Notes: generated by a model from the letters alone, not told the origin. A stretch of 64,000 bases of DNA from Klebsiella africana (GCF_020526085.1 NZ_CP084874.1:1550001-1614000); one strand, 5' to 3'; numbered from the stretch's first letter, positions 38,118-49,913 are shown. Numbers and translations are program-made.

Positions 38118-39875
38118 TTAACGCAGCTCGTTGGCGCGACGAAAACGCCCCTGATAATCGAACACTTTTTCCCGCACCTGCCAGTACTGCCCCTTCATCC
38201 GGGCGACGACAAAGTCCGGATGGCGCAGCAGCGCCTGCTGGGCCACGATATCCGCTGGCGTTATCCAGCGCAGCGGCACCCCCGGGGTGCGGGTATGCGG
38301 GCGGATAAACAGCTGCTCAAAGGCGGTGCGCTGGGCGGGCGTCTGCAGACGGAAGCGCTCACTGACGTCCGCCCCGTCTTCATCGTAGTAGGTGATTTTC
38401 AGCCACGGGCCTTTTTCGTCACCGCCGTGCTGTAGCACCATGCCGCTGCAGCGCAGCACCAGCGCATCCTTTAGCTTTAGCGCCGCCTTCAGCATATCGT
38501 CCGGGTCGACCAAAATCGTGTCGCACTCCCGGCAGCGGCGGGCGGCGATGTCGTTTTCCGCGTTGCACTGCGGGCAGTTCTTGAAGCGAAAGCGGAAGTC
38601 GCACTGTTCGCGGTGGCCGTCATCATCCTCGAACCAGCCCTGACAGCGGCGGCCAAAATGCTCAATCAAGGTACCGTCGGCGGTGGTTTTGCCCCAGAAG
38701 GTGTTGGCGAAGCCGCAGGCCGGACAGAAGACCTGCACCGGCACGTTGTCGCTTTTACCCTTCGGCGTCCCCACCTCCGGGGCGTACAGGTCATGCGGGT
38801 TGCCGGCGTAGTCGAGGATCAGGCAGTCGGTTTTCCCCGGCGCCAGGCGCAGGCCACGGCCAACGATTTGTTGGTAAAGGCTCACTGACTCGGTTGGGCG
38901 GAGGATAGCGATCAGGTCAACGTGCGGGGCGTCGAAGCCGGTGGTCAGCACCGCGACGTTTACCAGATAGCGATATGCCTGCGCTTTAAACGCCTCGATG
39001 ATCCGATCCCGCTCCGGCCCCGGCGTTTCGCCGGTGATCAGCGCTGCCTGGCCTGCCGGCAGCAGGCCGGTCACTTCCCGGGCGTGCTCCACGGTGGCGG
39101 CGAAGATCATCACTCCTTTGCGGTTTTCGGCAAACTCTACGATCTGACTGACGATATGCGGCGTGATGCGCTGCTGTTTTTTCAGCTCGTGGTTAAGGTC
39201 GGCTTCGCTAAACAGGCCGTTGCTCTGTGGTTGCAGGCGGCTGAAATCGTACTGCACCACCGGCATATCGAGGCGTTCCGGCGGCGTCAGGTAGCCATGC
39301 TTAATCATATAGCGCAGCGGTAGCTCATAGATGCAGTCGCGGAACAGGGCCTTTTCATCGCCGCGCACCATCCCGTGGTAGTGGAACTGATAGATCCATC
39401 CCTTGCCGAGGCGGAACGGGGTGGCCGTCAGGCCGAGCAGCCGGAGCTGCGGATTGACCTGCCGCAGGTGGCCGATGATCTGCTGATACTGGCTGTCGTC
39501 GTCATCGCTGATACGGTGGCATTCATCGACGATGAGCAGCGAAAATTCGCTACGAAACTGCTCCAGATTGCGCGCCACCGACTGCACACTGCCGAACACC
39601 ACTTTGCCGTGGCTCTCTTTACGCTGCAGACCGGCGGCAAAGATATCCGCCTCGAGACCAAGGGCGCAGTATTTGGCATGGTTCTGCGCCACCAGCTCTT
39701 TGACGTGGGCCAGCACCAGCACGCGGCCGCGGGCCAGCCGGGCAAGCTCGGCGATCACCAGGCTTTTGCCCGCGCCGGTGGGCAGGACAATCGCTGCCGG
39801 CTCGGTATGGCGACGAAACCAGGCGAGTGTGGCATCGACGGCTTCTTGTTGGTAGGGACGTAATGTAAAAGTCAT
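38118..39875 (-). CDS. radD: RadD (YejH), superfamily 2 DNA repair ATPase
   Basis: A 585-residue protein with helicase motifs I (LPTGAGKS), II (DECH in [12 protein letters not shown]), III (LTATP) and VI (QIVGRGLR), then a C-terminal zinc-finger region ([18 protein letters not shown]). RadD aids RecA-mediated recombination and double-strand break repair. The E. coli protein is 586 residues. Divergent from rsuA. Confidence 0.95.
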   Translation of the reverse strand: MTFTLRPYQQEAVDATLAWFRRHTEPAAIVLPTGAGKSLVIAELARLARGRVLVLAHVKELVAQNHAKYCALGLEADIFAAGLQRKESHGKVVFGSVQSVARNLEQFRSEFSLLIVDECHRISDDDDSQYQQIIGHLRQVNPQLRLLGLTATPFRLGKGWIYQFHYHGMVRGDEKALFRDCIYELPLRYMIKHGYLTPPERLDMPVVQYDFSRLQPQSNGLFSEADLNHELKKQQRITPHIVSQIVEFAENRKGVMIFAATVEHAREVTGLLPAGQAALITGETPGPERDRIIEAFKAQAYRYLVNVAVLTTGFDAPHVDLIAILRPTESVSLYQQIVGRGLRLAPGKTDCLILDYAGNPHDLYAPEVGTPKGKSDNVPVQVFCPACGFANTFWGKTTADGTLIEHFGRRCQGWFEDDDGHREQCDFRFRFKNCPQCNAENDIAARRCRECDTILVDPDDMLKAALKLKDALVLRCSGMVLQHGGDEKGPWLKITYYDEDGADVSERFRLQTPAQRTAFEQLFIRPHTRTPGVPLRWITPADIVAQQALLRHPDFVVARMKGQYWQVREKVFDYQGRFRRANELR

Positions 39876-40022
39876 GAATTCACGGGGCTAATTAACTCGC
39901 GAATAGTATGCCACGAATCTTTTCCCTTGAGTGGTGTTAAGAGCCCGTTATACTAGCCAGTGAAATTCTTCTTTTTCGGGCGATTTGCCCGCTCCAGCAC
40001 TATGACAGGCTAATAAAATCTC

Positions 40023-40742
40023 ATGCGACTTGATAAGTTTATCGCTCAGCAGCTTGGCGTCAGCCGGGCTATTGCCGGGCGTGAAATCCGCGGCAGCCGG
40101 GTTACCGTGGACGGCGACATTGTGAAAGATGCTTCCTTTAAGCTTCAGCCGGAGCACGAGGTGGAGTATGACGGGAATACGCTGATCCAGCAGAACGGCC
40201 CGCGTTATTTTATGCTCAACAAGCCGCAAGGGTACGTCTGTTCCACCGACGATCCGGATCATCCGACCATCCTTTATTTCCTCGACGAGCCGGTCGCGCA
40301 CAAGCTGCACGCCGCCGGGCGCCTGGATATCGATACCACCGGGCTGGTGCTGATGACCGACGATGGCCAGTGGTCGCACCGCATTACCTCGCCGCGCCAC
40401 CACTGTGAAAAAACCTATCTGGTGGCGCTGGAAAGCCCGCTGGCGGAAGGGACCGCAGAGCTATTCGCCAAAGGCGTCCAGTTGCACAATGAAAAAGATC
40501 TCACTAAACCGGCGGTACTGGAAGTGATCACCCCGACTGAGGTGCGTCTGACCATCAGCGAAGGCCGCTATCATCAGGTGAAACGGATGTTTGCCGCCGT
40601 GGGCAACCACGTGGTTGGCCTGCACCGGGAACGCATCGGCGACATCGTGCTGGATGATTCGCTGGCGCCCGGTGAATATCGTCCGCTGACGGAAGCGGAA
40701 ATCGCCAGCGTGGGCGCCCCGCAGCCACGGAGTAAAACGTGA
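40023..40742 (+). CDS. rsuA: 16S rRNA pseudouridine(516) synthase
   Basis: A 239-residue protein with an N-terminal S4 RNA-binding domain ([20 protein letters not shown]) and a RsuA-type catalytic domain. The catalytic Asp is in [15 protein letters not shown], and the C-terminal motif is [18 protein letters not shown]. It converts U516 of 16S rRNA to pseudouridine. Its stop codon overlaps the bcr GTG start. Confidence 0.97.
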   Translation: MRLDKFIAQQLGVSRAIAGREIRGSRVTVDGDIVKDASFKLQPEHEVEYDGNTLIQQNGPRYFMLNKPQGYVCSTDDPDHPTILYFLDEPVAHKLHAAGRLDIDTTGLVLMTDDGQWSHRITSPRHHCEKTYLVALESPLAEGTAELFAKGVQLHNEKDLTKPAVLEVITPTEVRLTISEGRYHQVKRMFAAVGNHVVGLHRERIGDIVLDDSLAPGEYRPLTEAEIASVGAPQPRSKT

Positions 40743-41935
40743 CGCTGAAGCAGAATTCATCTCTGGGAATTGTGTTTATCCTTGGCCTGCTGGCCATGCT
40801 GATGCCGCTGTCTATTGATATGTATCTCCCGGCGCTGCCGGTGATCGCCGCCCAGTATAACGTCCCGGACGGCAGCGCGCAGATGACGCTCAGCACCTAT
40901 ATCCTCGGTTTTGCGCTGGGTCAGTTGCTGTACGGTCCGATGGCGGACAGCCTTGGCCGCAAGCCGGTGATCCTCGGCGGGACGTTGGTCTTCGCCGCGG
41001 CGGCGGTGGCCTGCGCCCTGTCGCAGACCGTCGAGATGCTGATCGTGATGCGTTTCTTCCACGGTCTGGCGGCCGCGGCGGCCAGCGTGGTGATAAACGC
41101 CCTGATGCGTGATATTTATCCGAAAGATGAGTTTTCGCGGATGATGTCCTTTGTCATGCTGGTCACGACCATTGCGCCGCTGGTGGCACCGATGGTTGGC
41201 GGGGCGGTGCTGGTGTGGTTCAGCTGGCATGCCATCTTCTGGATCCTCGCGCTGGTGGCCTTGCTGGCCTCGCTGATGATCGGCCTGTTTATCCGCGAAA
41301 CGCTGCCGGCTGAAAGGCGTCAGCCGTTCCACCTGCGCACCACGCTGGGTAACTTTGCCACTCTGTTCCGCCACAAGCGGGTGCTGAGCTATATGCTGGC
41401 GAGCGGCTTTAGCTTCGCGGGCATGTTCTCTTTCCTTAGCGCTGGTCCCTTTGTCTACATCAATATTAACCACGTCGCGCCCCAGCACTTTGGCTACTAT
41501 TTTGCGCTGAACATCGTTTTTCTGTTTCTGATGACCATGTTCAACAGCCGGTTTGTGCGGCGGGTAGGGGCGTTGCGTATGTTCCGTGCCGGGCTGTGGA
41601 TCCAGTTTGCCATGGCGGTGTGGATGGTGGTTTGCGCGCTGCTCGACGTCGGCTTCTGGTCACTGGTGATCGGCGTGGCAGCCTTTGTCGGCTGCGTATC
41701 CATGGTGTCGTCTAATGCCATGGCGGTGATCCTCGATGAGTTTCCGCATATGGCGGGCACTGCTTCGTCGCTGGCCGGAACGTTTCGTTTCGGTATCGGA
41801 GCGATCATTGGCGCGCTGCTGTCGATGGCGACGTTTACCACCGCCTGGCCGATGCTGATCTCTATCGCCTTCTGCGCCACCAGCTCTATTTTCTTCTCCC
41901 TTTACGCTTCCCGCCGGCGAAAAATCGCACGCTAG
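40739..41935 (+). CDS. bcr: Bcr/CflA-type multidrug efflux MFS transporter
   Basis: A 398-residue 12-helix MFS protein of the DHA1 family. Motif A is visible in [16 protein letters not shown] and motif C-like residues follow. In E. coli Bcr exports bicyclomycin, sulfathiazole and some dipeptides. The start is GTG at 40739, overlapping the rsuA stop by four bases. Terminator follows. Confidence 0.94.
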   Translation: MTLKQNSSLGIVFILGLLAMLMPLSIDMYLPALPVIAAQYNVPDGSAQMTLSTYILGFALGQLLYGPMADSLGRKPVILGGTLVFAAAAVACALSQTVEMLIVMRFFHGLAAAAASVVINALMRDIYPKDEFSRMMSFVMLVTTIAPLVAPMVGGAVLVWFSWHAIFWILALVALLASLMIGLFIRETLPAERRQPFHLRTTLGNFATLFRHKRVLSYMLASGFSFAGMFSFLSAGPFVYININHVAPQHFGYYFALNIVFLFLMTMFNSRFVRRVGALRMFRAGLWIQFAMAVWMVVCALLDVGFWSLVIGVAAFVGCVSMVSSNAMAVILDEFPHMAGTASSLAGTFRFGIGAIIGALLSMATFTTAWPMLISIAFCATSSIFFSLYASRRRKIAR

Positions 41936-41946
41936 GTCACATTTTC

Positions 41947-41968
41947 AGGGGCGAAATCGCCCCTTTCT
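41947..41968 (+). terminator. bcr terminator
   Basis: GGGGCGA (41948-41954) pairs with TCGCCCC, followed by TTTCTT. Confidence 0.8.
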
Positions 41969-42265
41969 TGATACATGTCAACCAGAATGGGCTTCAGGGT
42001 TCTGCGATTTGTTTCCTTTATGTAAAATCAATTAGTGTAAAAAGTCGCATTGTTGCGATAAAAAAGTTGTTTTGGATCACAGAAACGGGTACATATAGCG
42101 CCAATCGGCTCGCCGGGTATAAAAATAAAGCGCTGGATTATAAGCGCTTAACCCTGGTCCGCCCCGGCTGTAAACGTTTTCTGCCTCAAGGCAGGACTAT
42201 TTGTCAACAGTGTGTTAATATTGATGTAAATTTATTGTGAAGCCTTTTGCTTCCGGGGAAACCAC
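41969..42265 (+). other. Promoter and leader region of yejG
   Basis: Nearly 300 AT-rich bases without a convincing gene. A -10-like TATAAA lies near 42118. Two hairpins lie in the presumed leader: AAGCGCT (42128-42134) with AGCGCTT (42143-42149), and CTGCC/GGCAG (42181-42194). GTCAACAGTGTGTTAATATTG is near the gene. Confidence 0.4.
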
Positions 42266-42610
42266 GTGAATACACAACAACTCTCTATCGTACACCGTCT
42301 GCCGCAGAGCTATCGCTGGCTGGCCGGTTTTGCGGGTTCCAGAGTTGAACCGATTCCGCAAAACGGCGCGCAGAACGAGAACAGTCTCGTTGCCCTGAAA
42401 CTGCTGAGTCCGGACGGTGAAAAAGCCTGGCCGGTAATGCATAAGCTCAGCCAGGCGTTAAGCGACATCGAAGTCGACTGTTCTGTTCTGGAGTGTGAAG
42501 GGGAACCTTGCCTGTTCGTTAACCTGCAGGATGAGTTTGCCGCCACTTGTCGTCTGAAAAATTTTGGTGTGGCCATCGCCGAGCCCTTCTCCGGCAACAA
42601 CCCCTTCTGA
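42266..42610 (+). CDS. yejG: YejG family protein, unknown function
   Basis: A 114-residue cytosolic protein homologous over its whole length to E. coli YejG ([35 protein letters not shown]). No domain of known activity is visible. Convergent with yejF, with only three bases between the stops. Confidence 0.92.
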   Translation: MNTQQLSIVHRLPQSYRWLAGFAGSRVEPIPQNGAQNENSLVALKLLSPDGEKAWPVMHKLSQALSDIEVDCSVLECEGEPCLFVNLQDEFAATCRLKNFGVAIAEPFSGNNPF

Positions 42611-42613
42611 CCG

Positions 42614-44203
42614 TCAGCTCAGCGCCAGCAGCTGGCGGGTATAGTCATGCCGGGGTGCGCTGAAGACGGACTTGCACTCGCCCTGTTCAACCACCTCTCC
42701 TTGACGCAGCACCATCACCTGATGACACAACGCGCGCACTACGCGTAAATCATGACTGATAAAAATATAGGCCAGCTGATGCTTTTGCTGTAATGCTTTC
42801 AGCAGATGCAGGATCTGCGCCTGAACGGTTTTATCCAGTGATGAAGTCGGTTCGTCGAGCACGATCAGCTGTGGTTTAACAATCAACGCTCTGGCGATGG
42901 CGATACGCTGGCGCTGGCCACCGGAGAACGCCGCCGGGTAGCGCTGGCGGCTGGTCGGGTCGAGCCCAACCTCCTGCATGGCGAGGATCACTGCCTGTTC
43001 GCGTTCCGCTGCCGTCAGCGTCGGCTGATGGACACGCAAGCCTTCCTCAATAATCTGTAGCGCCGTCAGGCGCGGATTGAGCGACGAGTTCGGATCCTGA
43101 AACACTACCTGCATCTGCCGGCGCAGCGGTAGCAGCTGTCGGCGGTTACGCCCCTCAATCGGCTGACCGGCAAAGGTTATTCTGCCCTCGGATGAGATCA
43201 GGCGCAGCAGCGCCAGACCGGTCGTGCTTTTTCCCGATCCCGATTCCCCCACCAGGCCCAAGGTCTCGCCGGCGCGCAACTGAAAACTGAGGCTGTTGAC
43301 CACCCGGTGGTGATCGACCACCCGGCGCAGGATCCCTTTGCGAACAGGAAAGGCCACCTTTAAATCGTCCGCCTGCAGCAATACCGGGGCATTGGCGGCC
43401 AGCGGCACCGGCTCACCGTCCGGCTCGCTATCCAGCAGGCGCTGGGTGTAGGGATGGGCCGGCGCGCTGAACAGCGCCCGACAGTCATTTTGTTCCACAC
43501 AGCGGCCGTTCTGCATCACCGCCACCCGGTCAGCCAGCTGACGGACAATGCTCAGGTTATGGGTGATAAACAGCAATCCCATGTTTAGCTCTTGCTTCAG
43601 CTCGCGCAGTAGCTGCAGGATCTGCGCCTGCACAGACACGTCCAGGGCGGTGGTCGGCTCGTCGGCGATCAGCAACTCCGGGCGCGTCAGCAGCGCCATG
43701 GCGATCATCACCCGCTGGCGCTCGCCGCCGGAGAGCTGGTGCGGATAGTCCGCCAGCCGCCGCGGTGCCTGACGGATCCCGACGCGATCCAGGCAGTCGA
43801 TGATCTCCCCGCGCGCCGCCTCTTTGCGCATTCCACGATGCAAAGACAGCACTTCATAGAGCTGTTTTTCCAGGGTGTGCAGGGGATTGAGCGATACCAT
43901 CGGCTCCTGAAAGATCATCGCGATCCGGTTGCCGCGCACGCCGCGCAGGGTCGCCTCATCCGCATGCAGCAGCGACTGGCCATGAAAACGGATGTCACCG
44001 CTGGGGTAGCTGGCCGGGGGGGTAGGGAGCAGCCGCAGCACCGACAGCGCGGAGATGCTTTTTCCAGAGCCGGATTCGCCCACCAGGGCCAGCGTCTCAC
44101 CGACTGCCACCTCGAGCGACAGATGGTGCACCACGGTCTGCGTCTCGCCTTGCTGGCGAAAGGCAATAGAGAGATTGTCGATAGCTAACAGTGGGTGGGT
44201 CAT
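42614..44203 (-). CDS. yejF: Peptide ABC transporter, fused dual ATPase YejF
   Basis: A 529-residue tandem ATPase: two Walker A motifs (GESGSGKS), two signature motifs ([18 protein letters not shown]) and two Walker B motifs ([16 protein letters not shown]). It energises the YejABEF importer of the oligopeptide/nickel family. The frame is open 15 codons upstream, but homology begins at [12 protein letters not shown] (44203), one base after the yejE stop. YejABEF takes up microcin C and antimicrobial peptides in E. coli and Salmonella. Confidence 0.96.
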   Translation of the reverse strand: MTHPLLAIDNLSIAFRQQGETQTVVHHLSLEVAVGETLALVGESGSGKSISALSVLRLLPTPPASYPSGDIRFHGQSLLHADEATLRGVRGNRIAMIFQEPMVSLNPLHTLEKQLYEVLSLHRGMRKEAARGEIIDCLDRVGIRQAPRRLADYPHQLSGGERQRVMIAMALLTRPELLIADEPTTALDVSVQAQILQLLRELKQELNMGLLFITHNLSIVRQLADRVAVMQNGRCVEQNDCRALFSAPAHPYTQRLLDSEPDGEPVPLAANAPVLLQADDLKVAFPVRKGILRRVVDHHRVVNSLSFQLRAGETLGLVGESGSGKSTTGLALLRLISSEGRITFAGQPIEGRNRRQLLPLRRQMQVVFQDPNSSLNPRLTALQIIEEGLRVHQPTLTAAEREQAVILAMQEVGLDPTSRQRYPAAFSGGQRQRIAIARALIVKPQLIVLDEPTSSLDKTVQAQILHLLKALQQKHQLAYIFISHDLRVVRALCHQVMVLRQGEVVEQGECKSVFSAPRHDYTRQLLALS

Positions 44204-44204
44204 A

Positions 44205-45230
44205 TTACACCGCCTTACTCGGGTCAAAGGCGTCGCGAACCGCTTCACCGATAAAAATCAGCAGCGTCAGCAGTACGGCGACAGAGAGAAACGCGGCAAT
44301 GCCCAGCCAGGGCGCCTGCAGGTTGTTTTTACCCTGCAGCAGCAGCTCGCCGAGGGAGGGGGAGCCCAGCGGCAGGCCGAAGCCGAGAAAATCCAGCGAC
44401 GTCAGGGTGGTAATGGAGCTGCACAGGATAAACGGCAGGAAGGTGAGGGTCGCCACCATCGCGTTGGGCAGCATATGCCGCAGGATAATCTGCCGGTCGC
44501 TGACCCCTAGCGCCTGCGCCGCCCGGATGTAGTCGTAGTTGCGGGTGCGAAGAAATTCAGCGCGCACCACGCCCACCAGCGTCATCCAGCCAAAAAGGAC
44601 GGTGATCGCCAGCAGCCACCAGAAGCCGGGCTGTACGACACTGGAGAGCAGGATGATCAGAAACAAGGTCGGCATGCCGGACCAGACTTCGATAAAACGC
44701 TGCCCCCAGAGGTCGATTTTACCGCCGTAGTAACCCTGTATCGCCCCGGCCAGCACCCCCAGCACGCTGGAGAACAGCGTCAGCAGCAGGCCGAATAGCA
44801 CCGAGATCCGCGTACCGTAGAGGATCCGCGCCAGTACATCGCCGCCGTTGGCGTCGGTGCCGAGCCAGTTACTGGCCGAGGGTGGTGACGGAAAGGGGAC
44901 GGTGCTGGCAAAATTAATCGTTGTTGCGCCGAAGCGCACCGGCGGCCATAGCGCCCAGCCGTGAGTTGCCAGCTGGTGCTGCAGCCAGGGATCCTGATAG
45001 TCGGCGGCGGTGGCGAACGCGCCGCCGAAAGTCTGTTCGGTGTAATTTTTTAACACCGGAACGTACAGCTGGCCCTGGTACTGCACCAGCAGCGGGCGAT
45101 CGTTGGCCAGCAGATTGGCGCCGAGGCTGCAGGCGAAGATCAGTAAAAATAGCCACAGCGACCAGTAGCCGCGGCGGTTGTGACGAAAGCGCGCCCAGCG
45201 GGCCTGATTAACGGGACTGAAGAAAGACAT
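44205..45230 (-). CDS. yejE: Peptide ABC transporter permease YejE
   Basis: A 341-residue inner-membrane permease of the DppC type, with an N-terminal helix, a long periplasmic loop, and the BPD_transp motif (EAA loop QALGVSDRQIILRHMLPN). Start overlaps the yejB stop (TAATG). Confidence 0.96.
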   Translation of the reverse strand: MSFFSPVNQARWARFRHNRRGYWSLWLFLLIFACSLGANLLANDRPLLVQYQGQLYVPVLKNYTEQTFGGAFATAADYQDPWLQHQLATHGWALWPPVRFGATTINFASTVPFPSPPSASNWLGTDANGGDVLARILYGTRISVLFGLLLTLFSSVLGVLAGAIQGYYGGKIDLWGQRFIEVWSGMPTLFLIILLSSVVQPGFWWLLAITVLFGWMTLVGVVRAEFLRTRNYDYIRAAQALGVSDRQIILRHMLPNAMVATLTFLPFILCSSITTLTSLDFLGFGLPLGSPSLGELLLQGKNNLQAPWLGIAAFLSVAVLLTLLIFIGEAVRDAFDPSKAV

Positions 45231-46324
45231 TAGCGGCCCTCAAAATCAATGCGCGGGTCGACCAGCGTATAGCTGATATCGCTGACGATATTCAGCAGCA
45301 GGCCGATCAGCGTGAAAATATAGAGCGTGCCGAACATCACCGGATAGTCGCGAGAGACCGTTGCTTCATAGCCCAGCAGGCCCAGGCCGTTCAGCGAGAA
45401 CATCACTTCGATCAGCAGCGAGCCGGTAAAGAACATACTGATAAAGGTGGCCGGGAAGCCGGCGATCACCAGCAGCATGGCGTTGCGGAACACATGCCCC
45501 CAGAGGATCTGTTTCTCACCGACGCCTTTGGCGCGGGCGGTGACCACATACTGTTTGCGGATCTCATCGAGGAAGCTGTTTTTGGTCAGCATGGTCAGAG
45601 CGGCAAAGCCGCCAATCACCGTCGCCAGCACCGGCAGGGTGATGTGCCACAGGTAGTCAAGGATCTTCTGATACCAGGGGAGGGTGTCAAAATTTGGCGA
45701 GACCAGACCGCGCAGCGGGAAGAGGTCGAAATAGCTGCCGCCGGCAAAAATCACGATCAGCAGGATGGCGAACAGAAAGGCGGGGATCGCATAGCCAATA
45801 ATAATCAGCGTACTGCTCCAGATGTCAAAGCGGCTGCCGTTGCTGACCGCTTTGCGAATCCCCAGCGGAATGGAAACCAGGTAGATAATCAGCGTGCTCC
45901 ACAGTCCGAGGCTCACCGAGACCGGCAAGCTGTCTTTAATTAGCTGCAGTACTGAGGCGCTGCGAAACAGACTGTCGCCGAAATCAAAGCGCAGATAATC
46001 GCTCAACATCTTCAGGTAACGCTCGTGCAACGGTTTGTCGAAGCCGTAGCGGTGGGTGATCTCGGCGATGACTTCCGGATCGAGGCCGCGTCCGCCGCGA
46101 TAGTGCCCTTCGCTGATATTGCCTGCGCCGGTGCGGGCATGGCTGGCGCCCATCCCGCCGTCGCCAGCCCCCGGCATCCCGCCGCGCTGATTAAACTCGA
46201 TGGCGGCGATGGCCTGATCGACCGGGCCACCGGGGGCAATCTGCACAATAAAAAAGTTAATGGTGATGATGGCCCACAGGGTGGGGATGACTAACAGCAA
46301 ACGGCGGATCAGGTAGCTGCCCAT
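45230..46324 (-). CDS. yejB: Peptide ABC transporter permease YejB
   Basis: A 364-residue permease of the DppB type, with an N-terminal helix, a Gly-rich periplasmic insert ([20 protein letters not shown]) and an EAA loop ([20 protein letters not shown]). It pairs with YejE. Nine bases after yejA. Confidence 0.96.
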   Translation of the reverse strand: MGSYLIRRLLLVIPTLWAIITINFFIVQIAPGGPVDQAIAAIEFNQRGGMPGAGDGGMGASHARTGAGNISEGHYRGGRGLDPEVIAEITHRYGFDKPLHERYLKMLSDYLRFDFGDSLFRSASVLQLIKDSLPVSVSLGLWSTLIIYLVSIPLGIRKAVSNGSRFDIWSSTLIIIGYAIPAFLFAILLIVIFAGGSYFDLFPLRGLVSPNFDTLPWYQKILDYLWHITLPVLATVIGGFAALTMLTKNSFLDEIRKQYVVTARAKGVGEKQILWGHVFRNAMLLVIAGFPATFISMFFTGSLLIEVMFSLNGLGLLGYEATVSRDYPVMFGTLYIFTLIGLLLNIVSDISYTLVDPRIDFEGR

Positions 46325-46333
46325 GATATATCC

Positions 46334-48139
46334 TTAGCGTCTGTCCGCGGGAAGGGTGGCTGCTTTAGTGGCGTCGTACCACCAGGTATCAAGGCCGGAC
46401 GAATAAATGGGGCGGGTTTTGGGGAACGAGAATTTATTCCACCACGCGATGCGGTCCTGCGCCATATACCACATCGGCAACATGTAGTTGTTCCAGGTGA
46501 GGACGCGGTCCAGCGCCCGGCCGAGAGGGATCAGTTTCTGCTTATCACCCTGCCACTGCAGGATCTGCGCAATCAGTTTATCCACCACCGGACTTTGCAC
46601 CCCCGGCGCGTTGTAGCTGGAGTGAATATAGTCTGACGCCCAGGAGATTTGCAGGTCGGTCCCAGGCCAGGGCATGGCGCGCCACAGGCTCGGCATCATA
46701 TCGTAATCGCGGCTGCGGCGGCGGTTGCTGTACTGCGAATTATCCACCTGACGAATATCCATGACGATCCCCAGACGCTGCAGGTTGTGCTGAAACGGCA
46801 GCACCCAGCGGTCATTGCTCCCGGCAGGCATCAGTAGCTCGAAGCGCAGCGGCTTGCCAGTGGCAACGTTAACCCTGCGCTGGTTCTTCACCGTCCAGCC
46901 CGCCGCATTGAGCAGGGCGTCGGCCTTAAGTAAGTTGGCGCGATCGAAGCCATCGCCGCGGGAGACCGGCGGCTGGTAAACCTGGTTGAAGACCTCCGGG
47001 GGCAGTTCGTTTTTCATCGGCGTCAGCAGGGCCAGCTCGGCCGCGTCGGGCAGGCTGCGGGCGGCATATTCGGTGTTCTGGAAATAGCTGTTGGCGCGCT
47101 GATAGGCGCTGTAAAACAGCGCCTTGTTCATCCACTCAAAATCGAACGCCAGGGTAATGGCCTGCCGCACCCGGCGATCGGCGAATACCGGGCGCTGAAT
47201 GTTGAATGCCAGCCACTGGGTATCCTGCGCCGAGGTATTGGCATACTCCTCTTTCATGATGTAGCCGCGGCTGAAGTTGCGACCGACGTAGCGGGTGGCC
47301 CAGTTTTTGGCGACCGTCTCTTCCCGGCGGTCGACCGCCCCGGCTTTAAAGGCTTCGAAGGCGACGTTGTCGTCAAGATAATAGTCATAGCGCAGTGTAT
47401 CGAAATTCCAGCGACCACGGTTGACCGGCAGGTCGGCCGCCCAGTAGTCGGCGACGCGTGAATAGGTAATGTATTGCCCCATTCGCCAGGCGCTGATGCG
47501 GTAGGGGCCACTGGCCAGCGGCGGCTTTGACAGCGGATCGCTGAGTTTGTGCTGGCGCCAGAACGCCTCAGGCATCACCGGCAGGCTCAGCAGGCTTAGC
47601 ATGTTCTCTTTGCCGGGCTGGCCGAGGTCGATTCGTACGGTCAACGGCGCGATGGCCTTCACGGTGGTGCCTTTATAAAAGAGGCGGAACTGCGGCACCC
47701 CTTCGGTCATAAACTTGTTGAAGGTAAAAGCGACATCGCGGGCGGTGATCGGCGTGCCGTCATGAAAACGGGCGCGCGGGTTGAGGGCGATCTCCATCCA
47801 TGAATAATCCCCGGCATAGCGCGCCCGTTCGGCAATCAGCGGATAGTAGCTGCCAGGTTCATCATCCGAGGTGGTGAACAGAGTATCGTAGAGCGCCTCC
47901 GTGCGTACCGCAGGATTACCGCGCAGCGCATAACGGTTGAAGTTGTCGAAAGTGCCCATCGCCGCCAGGGTGAGGGTGCCGCCTTTTGGCGCCTCAGGAT
48001 TGACATAATCAAAATGGCTGAAACCGGCGGCGTATTTGGGTTCGCCGATAATCGCGAAGGCGACGCTTTCTTTTATTGTTTGCGCCTTAACGCTCAGGCT
48101 AAACAGAGCCAGCAGAATCAGAAAGAGGCGCGCATACAT
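46334..48139 (-). CDS. yejA: Peptide ABC transporter substrate-binding protein YejA
   Basis: A 601-residue periplasmic SBP family 5 protein with signal peptide ending LSVKAQ. Conserved blocks include YVNPEAPKGGTLTLAAMGTF, RARFHDGTPITARDVAFTFN and RRVRQAITLAFDFEWMN. It is first gene of yejABEF, so it sets the operon promoter upstream near 48140-48207. Confidence 0.95.
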   Translation of the reverse strand: MYARLFLILLALFSLSVKAQTIKESVAFAIIGEPKYAAGFSHFDYVNPEAPKGGTLTLAAMGTFDNFNRYALRGNPAVRTEALYDTLFTTSDDEPGSYYPLIAERARYAGDYSWMEIALNPRARFHDGTPITARDVAFTFNKFMTEGVPQFRLFYKGTTVKAIAPLTVRIDLGQPGKENMLSLLSLPVMPEAFWRQHKLSDPLSKPPLASGPYRISAWRMGQYITYSRVADYWAADLPVNRGRWNFDTLRYDYYLDDNVAFEAFKAGAVDRREETVAKNWATRYVGRNFSRGYIMKEEYANTSAQDTQWLAFNIQRPVFADRRVRQAITLAFDFEWMNKALFYSAYQRANSYFQNTEYAARSLPDAAELALLTPMKNELPPEVFNQVYQPPVSRGDGFDRANLLKADALLNAAGWTVKNQRRVNVATGKPLRFELLMPAGSNDRWVLPFQHNLQRLGIVMDIRQVDNSQYSNRRRSRDYDMMPSLWRAMPWPGTDLQISWASDYIHSSYNAPGVQSPVVDKLIAQILQWQGDKQKLIPLGRALDRVLTWNNYMLPMWYMAQDRIAWWNKFSFPKTRPIYSSGLDTWWYDATKAATLPADRR

Positions 48140-48207
48140 AGGCGGCTAAATATCCTGTCATGGCCGGCCCCCATGGCCGACCTCTGTTCCCGCATCATAA
48201 GTGAGAC

Positions 48208-49770
48208 TTAGCGCGTTGTGAAATAGTTAGCGGGTTCATCGTGCGCGGCCACCAGCCCGGCCAGCGACAGCGGTCGGCTGATCCAGTACCCCTGCAGGAA
48301 ATGAACGCCCTGGCCGCGAAGCCACTCTGCCTGTTCCTGGGTCTCCACCCCTTCGGCGACGGTCATTAATTTCAGCCGACGGCTGAGGGTTAACACTGCA
48401 TCCAGCACTGGCGAGGTCACGGTTTCGGTGCCAATCGCCTGCACAAAGCCGCGATCGATCTTCAGATAATCGAAGTTATAGCGTTCGAGATAGATTAGCG
48501 CGCTATGTCCGGTACCAAAATCATCAATCGCGATTTCAAAACCCTGCCGGTGGAGCCAGGCGAAGTTAGGGATCGATTTCTCTTTATCAATCATGGCTCG
48601 CTCCGTTACCTCCAGCACCACGTGAAAATGATCGGCGGGCAGCGCAGCGGCGAAGCGCAGCATATCGTCGCGGAAGCTGTCGGCCTGCAGATGGGCAGGA
48701 GAAATATTCAGCCCCAGCTTCACGCCGCGAGGCAGAATACGCTTCAACACCGCAGCGTCGCTGGCGATCAGCGCCAGCAGGTGATGGGTCAGCGGCACGA
48801 TCATCTGCTGGGTTTCCGCCAGGTTAATGAAAACATCGGGCGGAATTTCACCGACCACCGGATGGCGCCAGCGCATCAGGACCTCTACGCCGCTGATCTG
48901 TAGAGTCTGGGCATTGACCACCGGCTGATAGACAACGTAGAACTGGTTATTCTTGATCCCCAGCAGAATGGATTTTCGCGGATCCGATTTGATCGTCAGC
49001 ACGAAATAGCAGAGCAGCCCCGCCAGCAGGCCGCAGACCACCCCGAGCAGCAGAGCAAACTGGGTATTTTCCGCCAGCCAGCTGTTGGCATACAGATAGA
49101 CCTTCAGCGGTAAACCGTCGATCTGCACCTGGCGGATCGGAGTGTTGTGCAGGCTTTGCGGATCCACCAGTCGGTTACTGAAGGTGGAGATGGCGGAGTG
49201 GCCAATCGCCAGCGCAATACCGCTGAAATCGTTTTGCCGCGCGGAATAGAGGATATACGGCGTGAGATTAGCGTTAATCGACACGAAAATACCGCTGTTT
49301 TGATCGCCGGGTTTACCTACCCACAGCGCCAGCGCTGCTCTCTTCGGCATCATCGGCGTGCCTGGCAAAATCGCCATATCAACGGGCTTACGGATATCGA
49401 TAGCCGGGATGAGCTGGCTGAGGGGCGTATTCATCGTCCCGGTAGCCGAAGAGCAAAAAACGACGCCGTTTTTGACCAGCAGAAAAGCGCGGACATTGGG
49501 GCTGAACGCGGCGTGGGAGGTAAGCCCGGAGTCAATATTCTCACAGGGCTGGTCCACCAGCGGCTGCAGGCCGTCGATGGTCTGGCGCAGATCGTGAAAA
49601 TAGCTTTTCAGATAGTTGTTGACGTTATTGATAATGGCGTCGAAGCGCTCGGCCCGGTTATGGTAAATCACCATAAATTGAATGCTACCGGCCAGTAACG
49701 CGACGATGATCCCCACGCACAGGCTGATTAACCAGGTGTTACGCTGGGGCGAAAAGTAACGAGTCAGCAT
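48208..49770 (-). CDS. pdeN: Membrane cyclic-di-GMP phosphodiesterase, PdeN (Rtn)-type
   Basis: A 520-residue protein. An N-terminal helix (about 12-35), a periplasmic CSS-motif sensor with VVFCSSATGTMN (redox-sensitive Cys-Ser-Ser) and a second helix near 235-258 precede the EAL domain. The signature is EVLMRWRHP (EVL for EAL), with the catalytic residues in EVTERAM, IDDFGTGHSALIYLERYNFD and EGVETQEQAEWL. It hydrolyses c-di-GMP, with activity probably regulated by DsbA/DsbB-type oxidation of the CSS motif. Position next to yejA matches E. coli rtn. Confidence 0.9.
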   Translation of the reverse strand: MLTRYFSPQRNTWLISLCVGIIVALLAGSIQFMVIYHNRAERFDAIINNVNNYLKSYFHDLRQTIDGLQPLVDQPCENIDSGLTSHAAFSPNVRAFLLVKNGVVFCSSATGTMNTPLSQLIPAIDIRKPVDMAILPGTPMMPKRAALALWVGKPGDQNSGIFVSINANLTPYILYSARQNDFSGIALAIGHSAISTFSNRLVDPQSLHNTPIRQVQIDGLPLKVYLYANSWLAENTQFALLLGVVCGLLAGLLCYFVLTIKSDPRKSILLGIKNNQFYVVYQPVVNAQTLQISGVEVLMRWRHPVVGEIPPDVFINLAETQQMIVPLTHHLLALIASDAAVLKRILPRGVKLGLNISPAHLQADSFRDDMLRFAAALPADHFHVVLEVTERAMIDKEKSIPNFAWLHRQGFEIAIDDFGTGHSALIYLERYNFDYLKIDRGFVQAIGTETVTSPVLDAVLTLSRRLKLMTVAEGVETQEQAEWLRGQGVHFLQGYWISRPLSLAGLVAAHDEPANYFTTR

Positions 49771-49880
49771 AGCCAGATTCTTTCCGTGTTATTGAAGCGC
49801 ATCAACGGGGTGGTAGTCGTCGTTTTCTCTTTCCCACTTAAAAGACATAGCTTATTTTGCGTCGTTGAGAATCCGGTGGC

Positions 49881-49913
49881 AAAAAAAAACACTGCCGGGG
49901 CAGTGTTTTTTTT
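49881..49913 (-). terminator. mepS terminator
   Basis: ACACTGCC pairs with GGCAGTGT around a short loop; nine A before and eight T after make it strong in both directions. It ends the mepS transcript. Confidence 0.92.
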
